A stretch of DNA of 64,000 bases from Brenneria bubanii (GTDB lineage Bacteria > Pseudomonadota > Gammaproteobacteria > Enterobacterales > Enterobacteriaceae), in the NCBI RefSeq assembly GCF_022378355.1, contig NZ_JAKMAJ010000018.1:1-64000 (forward strand), given 5' to 3'. The notes beneath the pieces were generated by a model that had not been told where the DNA came from, did not search any database, and saw only the letters and a list, made by a program, of their open reading frames with translations. Below, in pieces: positions 27,218-38,075 of the stretch. Both the position numbers and the translations under genes were made by a program. The first letter of the stretch is position 1, and every line of letters begins with the position of its first letter.

Positions 27218-27663
27218 TTACATGGATTGCCGCAGCCACTTATCCAGCTCGCCGGCAAACTGCTGTCGATCACGCTGGTTCAAGGTCGCCGGCCCCCCGG
27301 TCTGAATGCCGCTGGCGCGCATGGTATCCATGAAATCGCGCATATTCAGTCGTTCGCGGATAGTGTCCGGCGTATAGCGCTCGCCTCGTGGATTAAGCGC
27401 CACCGCGCCTTTTTCTATCACTTCGGCGGCCAGCGGGATATCGCTGGTGACCACCAGATCGCCGCTTTCAACCCGGCGCACAATCTCGTTATCCGCGACG
27501 TCAAAACCGGCGGCGACGCGCAGGGTACGGATAAAGCGCGACGGCGGCACTTTCAATGACTGATTGGCGACCAGCGTAGTCAGGGTTGCGGTGCGATCCG
27601 CCGCACGAAACAACACTTCTTTAATGACGTTAGGACAGGCGTCGGCGTCGACCCAAATCTGCA

Positions 27664-27664
<1 letters not shown>
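27218..27664 (-). CDS. yaiI: UPF0178 family protein YaiI
   Basis: YaiI/YqxD family, 148 residues, a PIN-like fold protein of unknown function. The sequence shows [15 protein letters not shown] at the start, [17 protein letters not shown] and [17 protein letters not shown], and the [10 protein letters not shown] motif, all conserved. The aspartates in DADAC and TSDIPLA resemble a PIN-type metal site, so a nuclease activity is possible but unproved. Its ATG overlaps the stop of hemF (TAATG), which indicates translational coupling. Confidence 0.9.
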
Positions 27665-28850
<1,186 letters not shown>

Positions 28851-28943
28851 GGATATTTCCAGCGGCTGGCTGCGATTTGATATTGCGTCTGACAAAAATC
28901 ACGCGATAATCAAGACTTACCTAACTGCAACCTGGTAAATGTG

Positions 28944-29369
28944 ATGGAAATCCGCATATTCCGGCAAGATGATTTTGAAGAAGTGATCACGCTGTGGGAA
29001 CGCTGCGATCTGCTGCGCCCGTGGAACGATCCTGAAATGGATATTGAGCGTAAGCTGAATCACGATCCCGATCTATTTCTGATCGCTGAAGTCGGCGGCG
29101 AAGTGGTGGGTTCGGTTATGGGCGGCTATGACGGCCACCGAGGCTCGGCCTATTATCTCGGCGTTCACCCGGATTTCCGTGGCCGAGGCATCGCCAATGC
29201 GCTGATCAACCGCCTGGAGAAAAAGCTCATCGCCCGCGGCTGCCCTAAAATCCATCTGATGGTGCGCGAAGATAACGACGCGGTGATCGGCATGTATGAA
29301 AAGCTGGAGTATGAGATGGTTGACAGCGTGACATTGGGAAAACGCTTGATTGAGGATCAGGAGTACTAG
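28944..29369 (+). CDS. ypeA: GNAT acetyltransferase YpeA
   Basis: YpeA, 141 residues, a GNAT-family N-acetyltransferase. It starts [29 protein letters not shown]. The acetyl-CoA-binding signature is [22 protein letters not shown] (family motif A), then [18 protein letters not shown] and the usual end [10 protein letters not shown]. Substrate is unknown. The ATG at 28944 is preferred to the GTG one codon before. It is divergent from hemF, as part of the conserved hemF-ypeA neighbourhood. Confidence 0.94.
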   Translation: MEIRIFRQDDFEEVITLWERCDLLRPWNDPEMDIERKLNHDPDLFLIAEVGGEVVGSVMGGYDGHRGSAYYLGVHPDFRGRGIANALINRLEKKLIARGCPKIHLMVREDNDAVIGMYEKLEYEMVDSVTLGKRLIEDQEY

Positions 29370-29768
29370 GCTGTGTTCCACAAGTATTTGCGGGACACCG
29401 CCTAGATAACCGCATATTCATCGTCCACGCTTTCCTCAGATTTCCTCCTCTTAAAGTAAAATGGGATGCGCCGCCGATAGCGCGTCTCTTTTTATAACTA
29501 ATTCATATCGTTACTTTCTGTTTTCGTGCTCTCTTATAAATTCTTTTAACATGATAATTATTTTTATTTGTAAAATAATTATCATTTATATTATTATTCG
29601 TAAGTATTGTTTACTCAGTATTTATCTTGTTACACGCCGTATGTAACAAGCAATTCTCTGTTAGCCGGAACCCTGTTAGCCGGAACAACCTAAGCATTTT
29701 TATCGCCTGGAAGATTGTAACAACGCTGTGACCCCAGGAAGTTGATGTGAGAGAGATGGAGTTGGCTA
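29370..29768. other. control region of the Fus-like operon
   Basis: About 400 bases without a gene, very AT-rich in the middle. ATGATAATTATTTTTAT (29551-29567) and AAAATAATTATCATTTAT (29572-29589) resemble overlapping Fur boxes (GATAAT/ATTATC half-sites), so iron repression of the operon is likely. The promoter probably overlaps them. Confidence 0.6.
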
Positions 29769-30686
29769 GTGCGTAGTGACAATCTTCAGGTATCGGAGAC
29801 TAAAACCGCCTCCTTTACGCATCCATATCCGGCTACAGAACCGTTGAGGTCTCTGTCTAGCTGGCGTTCCATGAAGTTTTTTACCTTATCGCTGCTTGCT
29901 CACGCGGTGTTGGCGATGCTATTTCTCTGGCGCTATTCCGCACCGGAGGAAAACGTGGAGAAAATGGCGGGTAGCGAAGGTGGAAGCATGCAAGTCATGA
30001 TGGTGCCATCCGCTATCGCTTTGCCGGAGACGTCTGCCGAGCTTTCAGAACAACCCATCCCCGTCGTACAGACCAGCATACCCGAACCCTCAGTGACCTT
30101 ACCCAGCCAGCCAACCGCTGTCATTAAACTGCCTGTCGCCGAACCTAAGCCTGTCACTGTCGCGGTCGAAAAAAAGCCGTTGGCGCGCGAGAAAAAACCG
30201 CCTGAAAAGACACGTCAGGAAACGCGAGTTTTCCAACAATCGCAGGTAAAACCGGTAGAAAAACAACCCCCTTCTCAAACTGCCGCGCGTGAGGTCAGCG
30301 ATACCCCTTCGCTTAATTCGTCAGCGACTTCCTCTATGTCCTCTGGCGCTGTGACCGCGAAGACGGGAGAAAGTGACAGCGGCCAGGCGAAACAGGGCGC
30401 GGGCAGCGCGAATACCCAAAGGTTGAAGGCGCTGCATCGCCGCGTGAACTACCCCGCCCGGGCGAAATCCATGGGCGTTGAGGGCAAAGTTCGCGTCAAA
30501 TTCGATATCACCGGCAGCGGTACGGTGACCAATATCCGGGTTCTGTCGGAAAACCCTGATGGTGTCTTTGGCGATGACGTGATGAAAGACATGGCGCGTT
30601 GGCGTTATCAAACGCAGATGTCTGTTGAAAATCAGGTTGTTTCCATTGTTTTCAAACTGGATGGTCGTATTCAGTTCGATAATTAG
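29769..30686 (+). CDS. fusB: TonB homologue of the ferredoxin uptake system
   Basis: A 305-residue TonB-like protein. A single membrane anchor at 37-56 carries the Ser41-x3-His45 pair (SLLAH), the feature that couples TonB to ExbB/ExbD. A long Pro/Lys-rich periplasmic linker (about 90-200) follows, then a TonB C-terminal domain (about 215-305: RVNYPARAKSMGVEGKVRVKF, VLSENPDGVFGDD). In Pectobacterium the Fus operon encodes such a dedicated TonB (FusB), reported to energise the receptor FusA and to bind the ferredoxin substrate. Gene order and the neighbours here match that system, so the name is given by context. The GTG start at 29769 has GGAG about 12 bases upstream. Confidence 0.75.
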   Translation: MRSDNLQVSETKTASFTHPYPATEPLRSLSSWRSMKFFTLSLLAHAVLAMLFLWRYSAPEENVEKMAGSEGGSMQVMMVPSAIALPETSAELSEQPIPVVQTSIPEPSVTLPSQPTAVIKLPVAEPKPVTVAVEKKPLAREKKPPEKTRQETRVFQQSQVKPVEKQPPSQTAAREVSDTPSLNSSATSSMSSGAVTAKTGESDSGQAKQGAGSANTQRLKALHRRVNYPARAKSMGVEGKVRVKFDITGSGTVTNIRVLSENPDGVFGDDVMKDMARWRYQTQMSVENQVVSIVFKLDGRIQFDN

Positions 30687-30756
30687 CATTAAACGCGTTA
30701 ATTAAAACAATAAGTTTATTTTTCAAATAATAAAGTTCACTGGGGATTTTGAATAA

Positions 30757-33342
30757 ATGGAAAAAAACGTCTATTTAGTGATGCTGTTGGCATTATTAAC
30801 CGGGCCGGCGCTCGCACAGCAGAATGATACGTCAACCAATAACAATCAGCAGAAAACGGATGTTGAAACAGAGGATGATTCTCTGGATGACGCATCCGAT
30901 GATGAGGGTGAAGACACAATTTTAGTCCGTTCCACGCCGACCAGTCAGTCGATGGGGACGCAGATTATCAATGCCGAGCAAATCAGACGTACGCCGACTC
31001 GTAACGGTTCGATCACCGAATTATTAAAAGGTAACCCCAATGTCCAGTTCGCCAATTCGGCGGATAACGGGAATACGCCGGGAGAAATTTCACCAGAGAA
31101 TGTTTCGTTCCATGGAGAGAAGTTTTACCAGAATAATTATATGATCGATGGGCTGTCCAATAACAATACCATTAATCCCGGTGCTAACGGTGGGGAGCTA
31201 AGTGCTAGCCCTGATGGTTATAGCCCTACGGATTTACCGGCAGGTGGTACGCAATCTTTCTGGATTAATTCAGAATTAATTGAACAACTGGAGGTGTTCG
31301 ACAGCAATGTCTCCGCCAAATACGGTGATTTCAGCGGCGGCGTGGTGGATGCCAAGCTGATGGATCCCAAGTTGGACAAGGCGTCAGGCAAGGTCTCCTA
31401 CCGCACCACGCGTGACAGCTGGACTCGCTACCATGTGGACGAGGATATTCGGGAAGATTTTGACACCCCCGCCAATCTGTATTATCAGCCCAAGTTTACC
31501 AAAAACTTCTACTCCGTTTCGGTCAATCAGCCGCTGAGCGATAAGGCGGGCTTTATTTTCGCCTACAATCGCCAGGAGTCGACCATTCCCTATTATCACG
31601 CCAACCTCGCGGAATGGACCGATCAGAAGCGTATCGCCGAAACCTATCTGCTAAAGGGCACCTATCTGGCGGACAACGGCGATATCTTCCGGCTGACCGG
31701 CATGTATGCGCCCCATGAGTCCAAGTATTACAAGAAAGATATCAAGGACGGCGCCTTTACCAATACCGGCGGCGGTTACCGTTTCAATATGGAATGGGAA
31801 CATAACGCTGATTGGGGGAAGGTGAGCAGTCTGGCAGGTTATCAGCACGAGCAAAACAAGATCGATCATGGAACCGACAGCTACGCGCAGTGGTATAGCT
31901 ATTACCGCGGAGAAACGTCCAATGTTATCTACTGGACGACCAGTTCGGCATCCGCGAATGCGCATACAGCCCAATTGGGGGGATATGGTGAGTTCGCCAC
32001 TCGGAAGGACACCATCACCCTGAAGCGGGATTATGAGCTGAATCCGCTGGCTCTGTATGGCACCCAGCATCAGTTCGATCTGGGATGGCAGGTGGATTTC
32101 TACAGCGCGCAGTATCGGCGCTATCGTGATGCATACGCCAGCCGGGGCGCCATCACCTGGGATACCAGTGTGGTCTGCCAGTCCGGGGATGATTACTGTA
32201 TCGACGGCGAACAGTATTACAAAAACCGTACCGTATATCCGGCACGCACCGTCGAGGGCGATTACACCAACTATGCCGTCTATCTGCAGGACAGCATAAC
32301 TTTCGATCGGCTGGAAGTAACGCCGGGCGTACGCCTGTCCTACGATGACTATCTGGGCAACCTGAACGTCGCGCCGCGCTTCGCCACTTCCTATGACGTA
32401 TTTGGCGATCGCTCCACCCGCGTGTTCGGCGGCGCCAACCGCTACTATGCGCAGAATATGCTGGCCTATATGCTGCGCAACGGCATCAGTTCGTACTATA
32501 CGCAGACCCGTACTGACGCCAGCTCCGCGTGGACGAACAGCGATCTCAGGACCGCCACGTACGACTACGATATCTCGGACCTGAAGACGCCGTTCAGCGA
32601 CGAACTGAGCTTGGGGTTATCGCAGCGTATGTGGGATACCGTCTGGACGGCTAAATGGGTGCATCGCAAGGGCCGCGACCAGTTCGGACGTTCCAACTAC
32701 ACGGACGAATCGGGCAAAAGATACTATGTGCTGAGCAACGATGCCCATACCGAAGGCAACACCTTCTCCCTGACGGTGGAGCCGATCAGCCCCTACCACT
32801 TCGCCTGGGCTGACGTGAACTGGAGGTTGGGTGCCAATATCTCCAATAATAAATCCAGCTCCCAAAGTTACTACGACGTGAGCGACACCAACAGCAGTAT
32901 GGTCGTCTTCGACGGCAAGCTGATGGAAAGGGGGGATATGGATGCGCTGGACTATAACACGCCGTGGCGCGCGTTCCTCAACGTGGATACCTATTTCCCC
33001 GCCATGCGCCTGACCTGGGGCCAGACTCTGGGCTATACCTCCGGTTACAAGGGCTATACCACCTCGTCGGTTCTCTGCCCGAGCGGCAATGGAGCCTGCG
33101 GCGATTACGAGGGCAGCGCCACGCTGTATACGGAGAAGCAGTACAAGAACTACATCTCCTATGACTGGCGTTTCGCATACTCTCAGCCGGTCTATAGGGA
33201 TCAAACGCTGGATATCACGCTGGACGTGTTGAACGTGTTCGACAACGTGATCGAAACGTCGTCTTCGGGAACCACGGCAAGCAGCACCATTACCTACAAA
33301 ACCGGCCGCCAGTTCTGGCTGGGCGTCGCCTACACCTGGTAA
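30757..33342 (+). CDS. fusA: TonB-dependent ferredoxin receptor, FusA-like
   Basis: An 861-residue TonB-dependent outer-membrane receptor. The signal peptide ends ALA at residue 20, and an acidic, disordered N-terminus (22-52) follows. A TonB box at 53-57 (DTILV) precedes the plug domain (about 65-210, with NGSITELLKGNPNVQF and YMIDGLSNN). The 22-strand barrel ends in aromatic WLGVAYTW, the usual terminal strand. The genes around it (TonB homologue, M16 protease, ABC protein) are those of the Pectobacterium Fus operon, which imports plant ferredoxin for its iron-sulphur cluster. The receptor could also accept other proteins or be hit by pectocin-type bacteriocins. Direct homology could not be computed. 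Confidence 0.75.
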   Translation: MEKNVYLVMLLALLTGPALAQQNDTSTNNNQQKTDVETEDDSLDDASDDEGEDTILVRSTPTSQSMGTQIINAEQIRRTPTRNGSITELLKGNPNVQFANSADNGNTPGEISPENVSFHGEKFYQNNYMIDGLSNNNTINPGANGGELSASPDGYSPTDLPAGGTQSFWINSELIEQLEVFDSNVSAKYGDFSGGVVDAKLMDPKLDKASGKVSYRTTRDSWTRYHVDEDIREDFDTPANLYYQPKFTKNFYSVSVNQPLSDKAGFIFAYNRQESTIPYYHANLAEWTDQKRIAETYLLKGTYLADNGDIFRLTGMYAPHESKYYKKDIKDGAFTNTGGGYRFNMEWEHNADWGKVSSLAGYQHEQNKIDHGTDSYAQWYSYYRGETSNVIYWTTSSASANAHTAQLGGYGEFATRKDTITLKRDYELNPLALYGTQHQFDLGWQVDFYSAQYRRYRDAYASRGAITWDTSVVCQSGDDYCIDGEQYYKNRTVYPARTVEGDYTNYAVYLQDSITFDRLEVTPGVRLSYDDYLGNLNVAPRFATSYDVFGDRSTRVFGGANRYYAQNMLAYMLRNGISSYYTQTRTDASSAWTNSDLRTATYDYDISDLKTPFSDELSLGLSQRMWDTVWTAKWVHRKGRDQFGRSNYTDESGKRYYVLSNDAHTEGNTFSLTVEPISPYHFAWADVNWRLGANISNNKSSSQSYYDVSDTNSSMVVFDGKLMERGDMDALDYNTPWRAFLNVDTYFPAMRLTWGQTLGYTSGYKGYTTSSVLCPSGNGACGDYEGSATLYTEKQYKNYISYDWRFAYSQPVYRDQTLDITLDVLNVFDNVIETSSSGTTASSTITYKTGRQFWLGVAYTW

Positions 33343-33443
33343 CACCCCACACCCGATACGCCGATTGTCCGGCATATCGGGATAAGGCTTTTCGGCATGC
33401 GCGGACAGCCTCAGCGTGAAAATAACAAAAATGAAAGGTCGTT

Positions 33444-36215
33444 ATGAATTGGAAGACATTTTATCGGCTGGCGATGACCGTCAGTCTGTTAATCGCCAGC
33501 GCTATCAGCCAGGCTGAAGCAATAAAGAGTCCGCTGCCGGTAATAAAAGAAGGCGTATTGGCGAATGGATTTAACTACACCCTGGTGCCGCTGGAAGGGC
33601 AGAAAAAACGGGTAGATATCCGTCTGAGCGTCGAAGTGGGTTCGGTTGATGAGCAGGATAATGAGTCCGGCGTGGCGCATATGGTGGAACATATGGTTTT
33701 CCGCGCCAGCGAGGCTTTCCCGCAGGGCGTGAGCACCGCCCTGCATCAGCAGGGGTGGGTGAGGGCGCAGCACTATAATGCCATGACCAACTACGAGCGG
33801 ACGACGTACATGATGAGTCCGCCGGCGGGCGGTCGCGATCTCGCGTTCACGCTGCAGGCGCTGAACCAAATGGTCGGCCACGCCAGCCTGCTACCGCGCG
33901 ATCTGGACGATGAGCGTAAAATTATTCTCGAAGAGTGGCGTGGCAAACTGGGCGTGGCGGAGCGGATGAACCAGCAGCGTGTACAGGCTATTCGCCATGG
34001 CTCTCGTTACCCTTCCCGCCCGGTGATGGGCTCGGAGCAATCGATTAAAGAAACGCCGGCCAGCGTGTTGCAAACGTTTTATCAACGCTGGTATCGCCCG
34101 GCGAATATGCGTCTGTTGCTGATTGGCGATGTGCGGATAGAAGAAGCGGAGCGCGAGATTAAGCGCGTTTTTTCGGCTTTGCCGTACGTTTCCGTCCCGC
34201 AGCGGGACTATTATGAACCGCGTTTACAACCACAGTTGAACGTGATGCGGTTGCAGGATAGCCAGAGCGGCAGCAGTCAGGTGTCATTTGTCTATCGCTT
34301 TGAGGATAACGGCGCTAACGGCCGGTCAAACCTTCGTCATCGTCTGCTTAATCAGATTACGCTTTCTGCCTTGACCCGCCAGGTGCGCCGCCAGAAAGCG
34401 GATCTGCCGCCGGAAGTCGGTAGTCTGGTGGTGCGTAAATCGGATATTGGTAAGACCACGGTGGCGCTGGGACTTTTCGCGGATGTCATGCCGGGAGGGC
34501 ATGATGTCGCGCTGTCCGTATTGTTGAAAGAGCTGGAAAGAGTAAAACGTTATCCGCTGCGCGAGCGCGACATTATTGACATCAAATCCGAGATACGTGA
34601 GGCCGCTCAGCAGATGGTTAACCAACCTGAGGCGCGCTATTTTGCCGATTGGGTGCAGCAACTGGCGACGGTCTGGCTGCAAGGACGCCCATATGTCGGA
34701 AGCCGGCAGCGTGGTCGGGAAGTGATGGGTATTTTGGCCTCCATTACGCCGCAAGACGTCAATAAACACCTGCAAAACTGGTTGTCTGCAACCGATACGC
34801 TGGTCCAGTTCAGCGTGCCTGGCGCTGCCCCTTTCACATTGCCTCAGCCCGATGCTATCCGCGCGCAGCAACAACAGTGGACGATGGCGGCGCTGGCGCC
34901 GCCGCGCGTTCCGGAGGCGAAAGTTATCCCTGAACTACCTTTCGTCACGCAAAGCGGGAAACGTACGGCGGTAAAAATCTTTGCTGAACAAAACGTGACG
35001 CAGTGGCAGCTCAGTAACGGCGATCGCGTGGTATGGCTGCGTACGCCAGAGGTTGACAAAAAGATCTATCTGACCGCGATGAGTCAGGCAGGATACATGG
35101 CCTGTTCGCTGAATCCATGGCAATCACAGTTGGCAAGCCAACTGGTTTCCCAGAGTGGCCCGGCTGACTGGCGTGCGGAAGATCTGAGAAACTGGAAACA
35201 GGAAAAATCACTGTCGCTGAGTATCAATCAGGACGCGGATCGGTTAACGATGAGCGGTCAGGCATCGGTCGAGCAGTTGGCCGATCTGCTGGGCTTCTAT
35301 CGTGCGTTGAATGTTTCCCCGGGGATTGATCCTGATGTGATGAAAGAGAGCATGATGCGGCTGGTGCGCCAGCGGATAAACAGCGAACAATCGGTGATGG
35401 ATATGCGTTCGCGCGAGATAGCCACGCTGCGTTTTGGTCATCCCGCCTGGCAGGAGCCGGAAATTGCGCAGTTAAAGCAGCTCACGGCCTCCACGCTGCT
35501 GGCGCAGTGGCATCAGGCTTCAGCCGCACCCGTAACTTATTATCTGCTGGCCGATATGGACGGCGAACAGCTGTTACCGCAGGTTGAACGTTATCTGGCG
35601 TCGATTCCGCGCCGTCCGAACGGAGAGATCCGATCTCATCTGGCGCGGGAAGGCAGACACGAAGCCTCGTCAGCAATCAGCATTGAGCCCCGCGCCGATA
35701 TTCGTACCTGGAGCTTCACGCCTTATACCTGGACGCCGCAGGCGGCGGTTCAGGTGAGTATCGCCCGTAATCTGGCGGATAAATATCTCAAAGCCAGCCT
35801 GCGTGACGATGCGCTCGGCATTTATCGCATGCGATTGGACAGCGGGTTGGAGGACAACAGGCAACGCATTGAAACCGAAGTCAGTTTCACCAGCGCGCCT
35901 GAACGGGCGCAGGAACTGTGGCAACTGGCGGAGCGGGGGTTCGCGGAATTGCCGGCGAAGATTACCCGGCAGGATGTGGATGAGCAAAAGCAGCAGTTTA
36001 TCCGCGCTGAACAAGGGCGCCGGCACGATCTTCCGACCATACAGCGCCGTCTGATCCTGAGCTATCGTCACTATGACGATCCCCGTTATTTGACCGATGC
36101 CGCCCAACTGGCGGACAGCATTACGCTGGAAGGCGTGCGCGCCATGTCGGCACGGTTGTTCAATCCGCGGAATAGCGTTCTGTATATCTCATTGCCACGC
36201 GAGGCGCAGGAATGA
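33444..36215 (+). CDS. fusC: periplasmic M16 protease of the ferredoxin uptake system
   Basis: A 923-residue M16 (pitrilysin-type) zinc protease with a cleavable signal peptide (about 1-26). The inverted zinc motif HMVEH is at 79-83 and is followed by the glutamates of ERKIILEEW (about 163-164). Later M16 domains lack the motif, as in the family. FusC of Pectobacterium cleaves imported plant ferredoxin in the periplasm to release iron. The position directly downstream of the receptor gene and just ahead of the ABC protein gene fits that role. The stop overlaps the next ATG (ATGA). Confidence 0.8.
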   Translation: MNWKTFYRLAMTVSLLIASAISQAEAIKSPLPVIKEGVLANGFNYTLVPLEGQKKRVDIRLSVEVGSVDEQDNESGVAHMVEHMVFRASEAFPQGVSTALHQQGWVRAQHYNAMTNYERTTYMMSPPAGGRDLAFTLQALNQMVGHASLLPRDLDDERKIILEEWRGKLGVAERMNQQRVQAIRHGSRYPSRPVMGSEQSIKETPASVLQTFYQRWYRPANMRLLLIGDVRIEEAEREIKRVFSALPYVSVPQRDYYEPRLQPQLNVMRLQDSQSGSSQVSFVYRFEDNGANGRSNLRHRLLNQITLSALTRQVRRQKADLPPEVGSLVVRKSDIGKTTVALGLFADVMPGGHDVALSVLLKELERVKRYPLRERDIIDIKSEIREAAQQMVNQPEARYFADWVQQLATVWLQGRPYVGSRQRGREVMGILASITPQDVNKHLQNWLSATDTLVQFSVPGAAPFTLPQPDAIRAQQQQWTMAALAPPRVPEAKVIPELPFVTQSGKRTAVKIFAEQNVTQWQLSNGDRVVWLRTPEVDKKIYLTAMSQAGYMACSLNPWQSQLASQLVSQSGPADWRAEDLRNWKQEKSLSLSINQDADRLTMSGQASVEQLADLLGFYRALNVSPGIDPDVMKESMMRLVRQRINSEQSVMDMRSREIATLRFGHPAWQEPEIAQLKQLTASTLLAQWHQASAAPVTYYLLADMDGEQLLPQVERYLASIPRRPNGEIRSHLAREGRHEASSAISIEPRADIRTWSFTPYTWTPQAAVQVSIARNLADKYLKASLRDDALGIYRMRLDSGLEDNRQRIETEVSFTSAPERAQELWQLAERGFAELPAKITRQDVDEQKQQFIRAEQGRRHDLPTIQRRLILSYRHYDDPRYLTDAAQLADSITLEGVRAMSARLFNPRNSVLYISLPREAQE

Positions 36216-37879
36216 AAAAAATTATGGCGCAGCTTGGCGATCTCTGCCGTTCTTTCTGGTGGGGCGCGGGAAGCTGGAAAGCATGGCTGTTACTGCTGGT
36301 GGCGGTATCGATGGGCGGGATGATCGTCTATCTCAATGTGCTCATTAATGAATGGAGCAAAGCGTTTTACGATGCGCTGGGGGCATTCAACAGCGGCCTG
36401 CTGTTCTCTCTGATGAAAGATTATGGCATTTACATCCTGATTTATATCGTAGTGTTCGTCCATCAGGAATGGTTCACCAAGCTGCTGATTATCCGCTGGC
36501 GCAGCGTATTAACCGCCGAGCTGGTCGATAGCTGGATGGCGAAGCGGGCGTTCTATCGCATGTCGCTGAACGGCAAAATCGATAACCCGGACCAGCGTAT
36601 CGCCGAGGATATCAATCTGTTCGTGGACAAGGTGGTCAGCCTATCGGTCTCATTTTTGATCGTGTCGGCGCAGCTTTTCTCTTTCCTGTTTATTCTGTGG
36701 GAACTCTCGGGCGTTCAGCGTTTTACCCTATTCGGGCAGGAATGGGTGATCAAAGGGTATCTGGTCTGGGTGGTGCTGCTTTACACGCTGTTTGGCAGCG
36801 TGATGACCCATGTTATTGGTAAGAAACTGCACGGCATTAATTATGAAAAGCAGCGTGCCGAAGCGGATTTCCGCGCCGCGCTGCTGCGCAAGCATGATAA
36901 CGCCGAACAAATCGCGCTGTATGGCGGCGAGCAACAGGAGAAATTGTACCTTAAACGCCATTTCTCCTTTATCGTGTCCAACTGGCGGCGCTTTATGAAC
37001 GCCGAACGTAATCTGGGCTTTTTCACCACCGGTTATATGCGCGTCAGCCAGATTGTACCGGTGTTCGCCGCGCTGCCGGCGTTTCTCAGTAAAACGGTGA
37101 CGCTGGGCGGGTTGATGCAGATCCGCGGCGCGTTTAATCAGGTGCATATCGCGCTGAGCTGGTTTATCCGCATGTATCTTGAGATGGTGACGCTATCCGC
37201 CAGTATGGAGCGTCTCAGCCAGTTCAAACAGGAGATTCGGCGTTGTCAGTCCGAAGCAGGGGACGTCCCGGTCGGTGAACGGCTACAGGTGGACAAACTC
37301 TCTTTTGCGACGCCGCAGGGAACCCCGTTGCTGCAAAATGTGATGTTTAGCTGTGAAGCGGGGAGCTGGAGCAAACTTTCCGGGCATAGCGGATTAGGAA
37401 AATCGACGCTGCTGCGTACCCTGAACGGACTCTGGCCTTATTACGACGGTCAGTGGCAGGCGCTTGAGGGACGCAGTTTACTGTTGCCTCAGCAAAGCTA
37501 TCTGGGCCATGGCTCGCTGGCGGAAATTCTGTGCTACCCGCAGCCCGCGCTGGCTGATAGCGAATATCTGAGTCAGGTACTGGATAAAGTCGGATTGAGC
37601 GTTTGGCGCGACAAGCTAAACGAGCAACGGAACTGGGATCGGATTTTTTCCGGCGGCGAGCGGCAGCGGCTGGCGTTCGCCCGCGCGCTGATCGCCAAAC
37701 CGGACACACTCTATCTGGATGAGGCCACCAGCAACCTTGACCATGCGTCGGCGAGGAAGCTGCTGTTGCTGATCAAACAGGAATTGCCGATGTGTACGGT
37801 GGTGGCGATCGCGCATCAGAATGAGCTGGACGATCTATTCCCTCATCATTATGACCTGACGGCGTTTCAACACGCCTGA
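36212..37879 (+). CDS. fusD: ABC transporter of the Fus-type operon (SbmA/YddA-like)
   Basis: A 555-residue protein with an N-terminal membrane domain of the ABC_membrane_2 (SbmA/BacA, YddA) type and a C-terminal ATPase. The membrane domain contains NEWSKAFYDAL, FVHQEWFTKLLIIRWRSVLT and DNPDQRIAEDINLF. The ATPase has Walker A GHSGLGKS (about 391-398), signature FSGGERQR (about 478) and Walker B LYLDEATSNLD. Proteins of this build export or import peptides. In the Fus operon FusD is proposed to remove or import ferredoxin peptide products or iron-containing fragments; the direction is not established. The start overlaps the fusC stop by four bases. Confidence 0.78.
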   Translation: MKKIMAQLGDLCRSFWWGAGSWKAWLLLLVAVSMGGMIVYLNVLINEWSKAFYDALGAFNSGLLFSLMKDYGIYILIYIVVFVHQEWFTKLLIIRWRSVLTAELVDSWMAKRAFYRMSLNGKIDNPDQRIAEDINLFVDKVVSLSVSFLIVSAQLFSFLFILWELSGVQRFTLFGQEWVIKGYLVWVVLLYTLFGSVMTHVIGKKLHGINYEKQRAEADFRAALLRKHDNAEQIALYGGEQQEKLYLKRHFSFIVSNWRRFMNAERNLGFFTTGYMRVSQIVPVFAALPAFLSKTVTLGGLMQIRGAFNQVHIALSWFIRMYLEMVTLSASMERLSQFKQEIRRCQSEAGDVPVGERLQVDKLSFATPQGTPLLQNVMFSCEAGSWSKLSGHSGLGKSTLLRTLNGLWPYYDGQWQALEGRSLLLPQQSYLGHGSLAEILCYPQPALADSEYLSQVLDKVGLSVWRDKLNEQRNWDRIFSGGERQRLAFARALIAKPDTLYLDEATSNLDHASARKLLLLIKQELPMCTVVAIAHQNELDDLFPHHYDLTAFQHA

Positions 37880-37893
37880 TCGCGTTCATTTTG

Positions 37894-37931
37894 TCCGCCG
37901 GTTTCCCTGATAGCCGGGAAACCGGCGGACG
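37894..37931. terminator. hairpin after the Fus-like operon
   Basis: GTCCGCCGGTTTCCC and GGGAAACCGGCGGAC form a perfect 15-base-pair stem with an eight-base loop, 15 bases after the fusD stop. There is no T-run on the + side, so it may stabilise the 3' end rather than terminate by itself. Confidence 0.6.
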
Positions 37932-37989
37932 AGTGGGTTTCTCGTCGCATTGTCCCTATAATCCTAACCAGGATTATCCTGTTTTTTAC

Positions 37990-38017
37990 GGCACTTTCCG
38001 TCAACTCTATACTCAAA
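37990..38017 (+). promoter_or_regulatory. possible sigma-E promoter of yfeY
   Basis: GGCACTT (37990-37996) and TCAAA (38013-38017) are 16 bases apart, close to the sigma-E form GGAACTT-N16-TCTGA. The E. coli orthologue downstream is known to be RpoE-regulated. Confidence 0.55.
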
Positions 38018-38075
38018 CTCGAATCGGGTGATGACGGCCAATTGTTGGGCTGTTCAATATTGAGGAGTAAATGTA

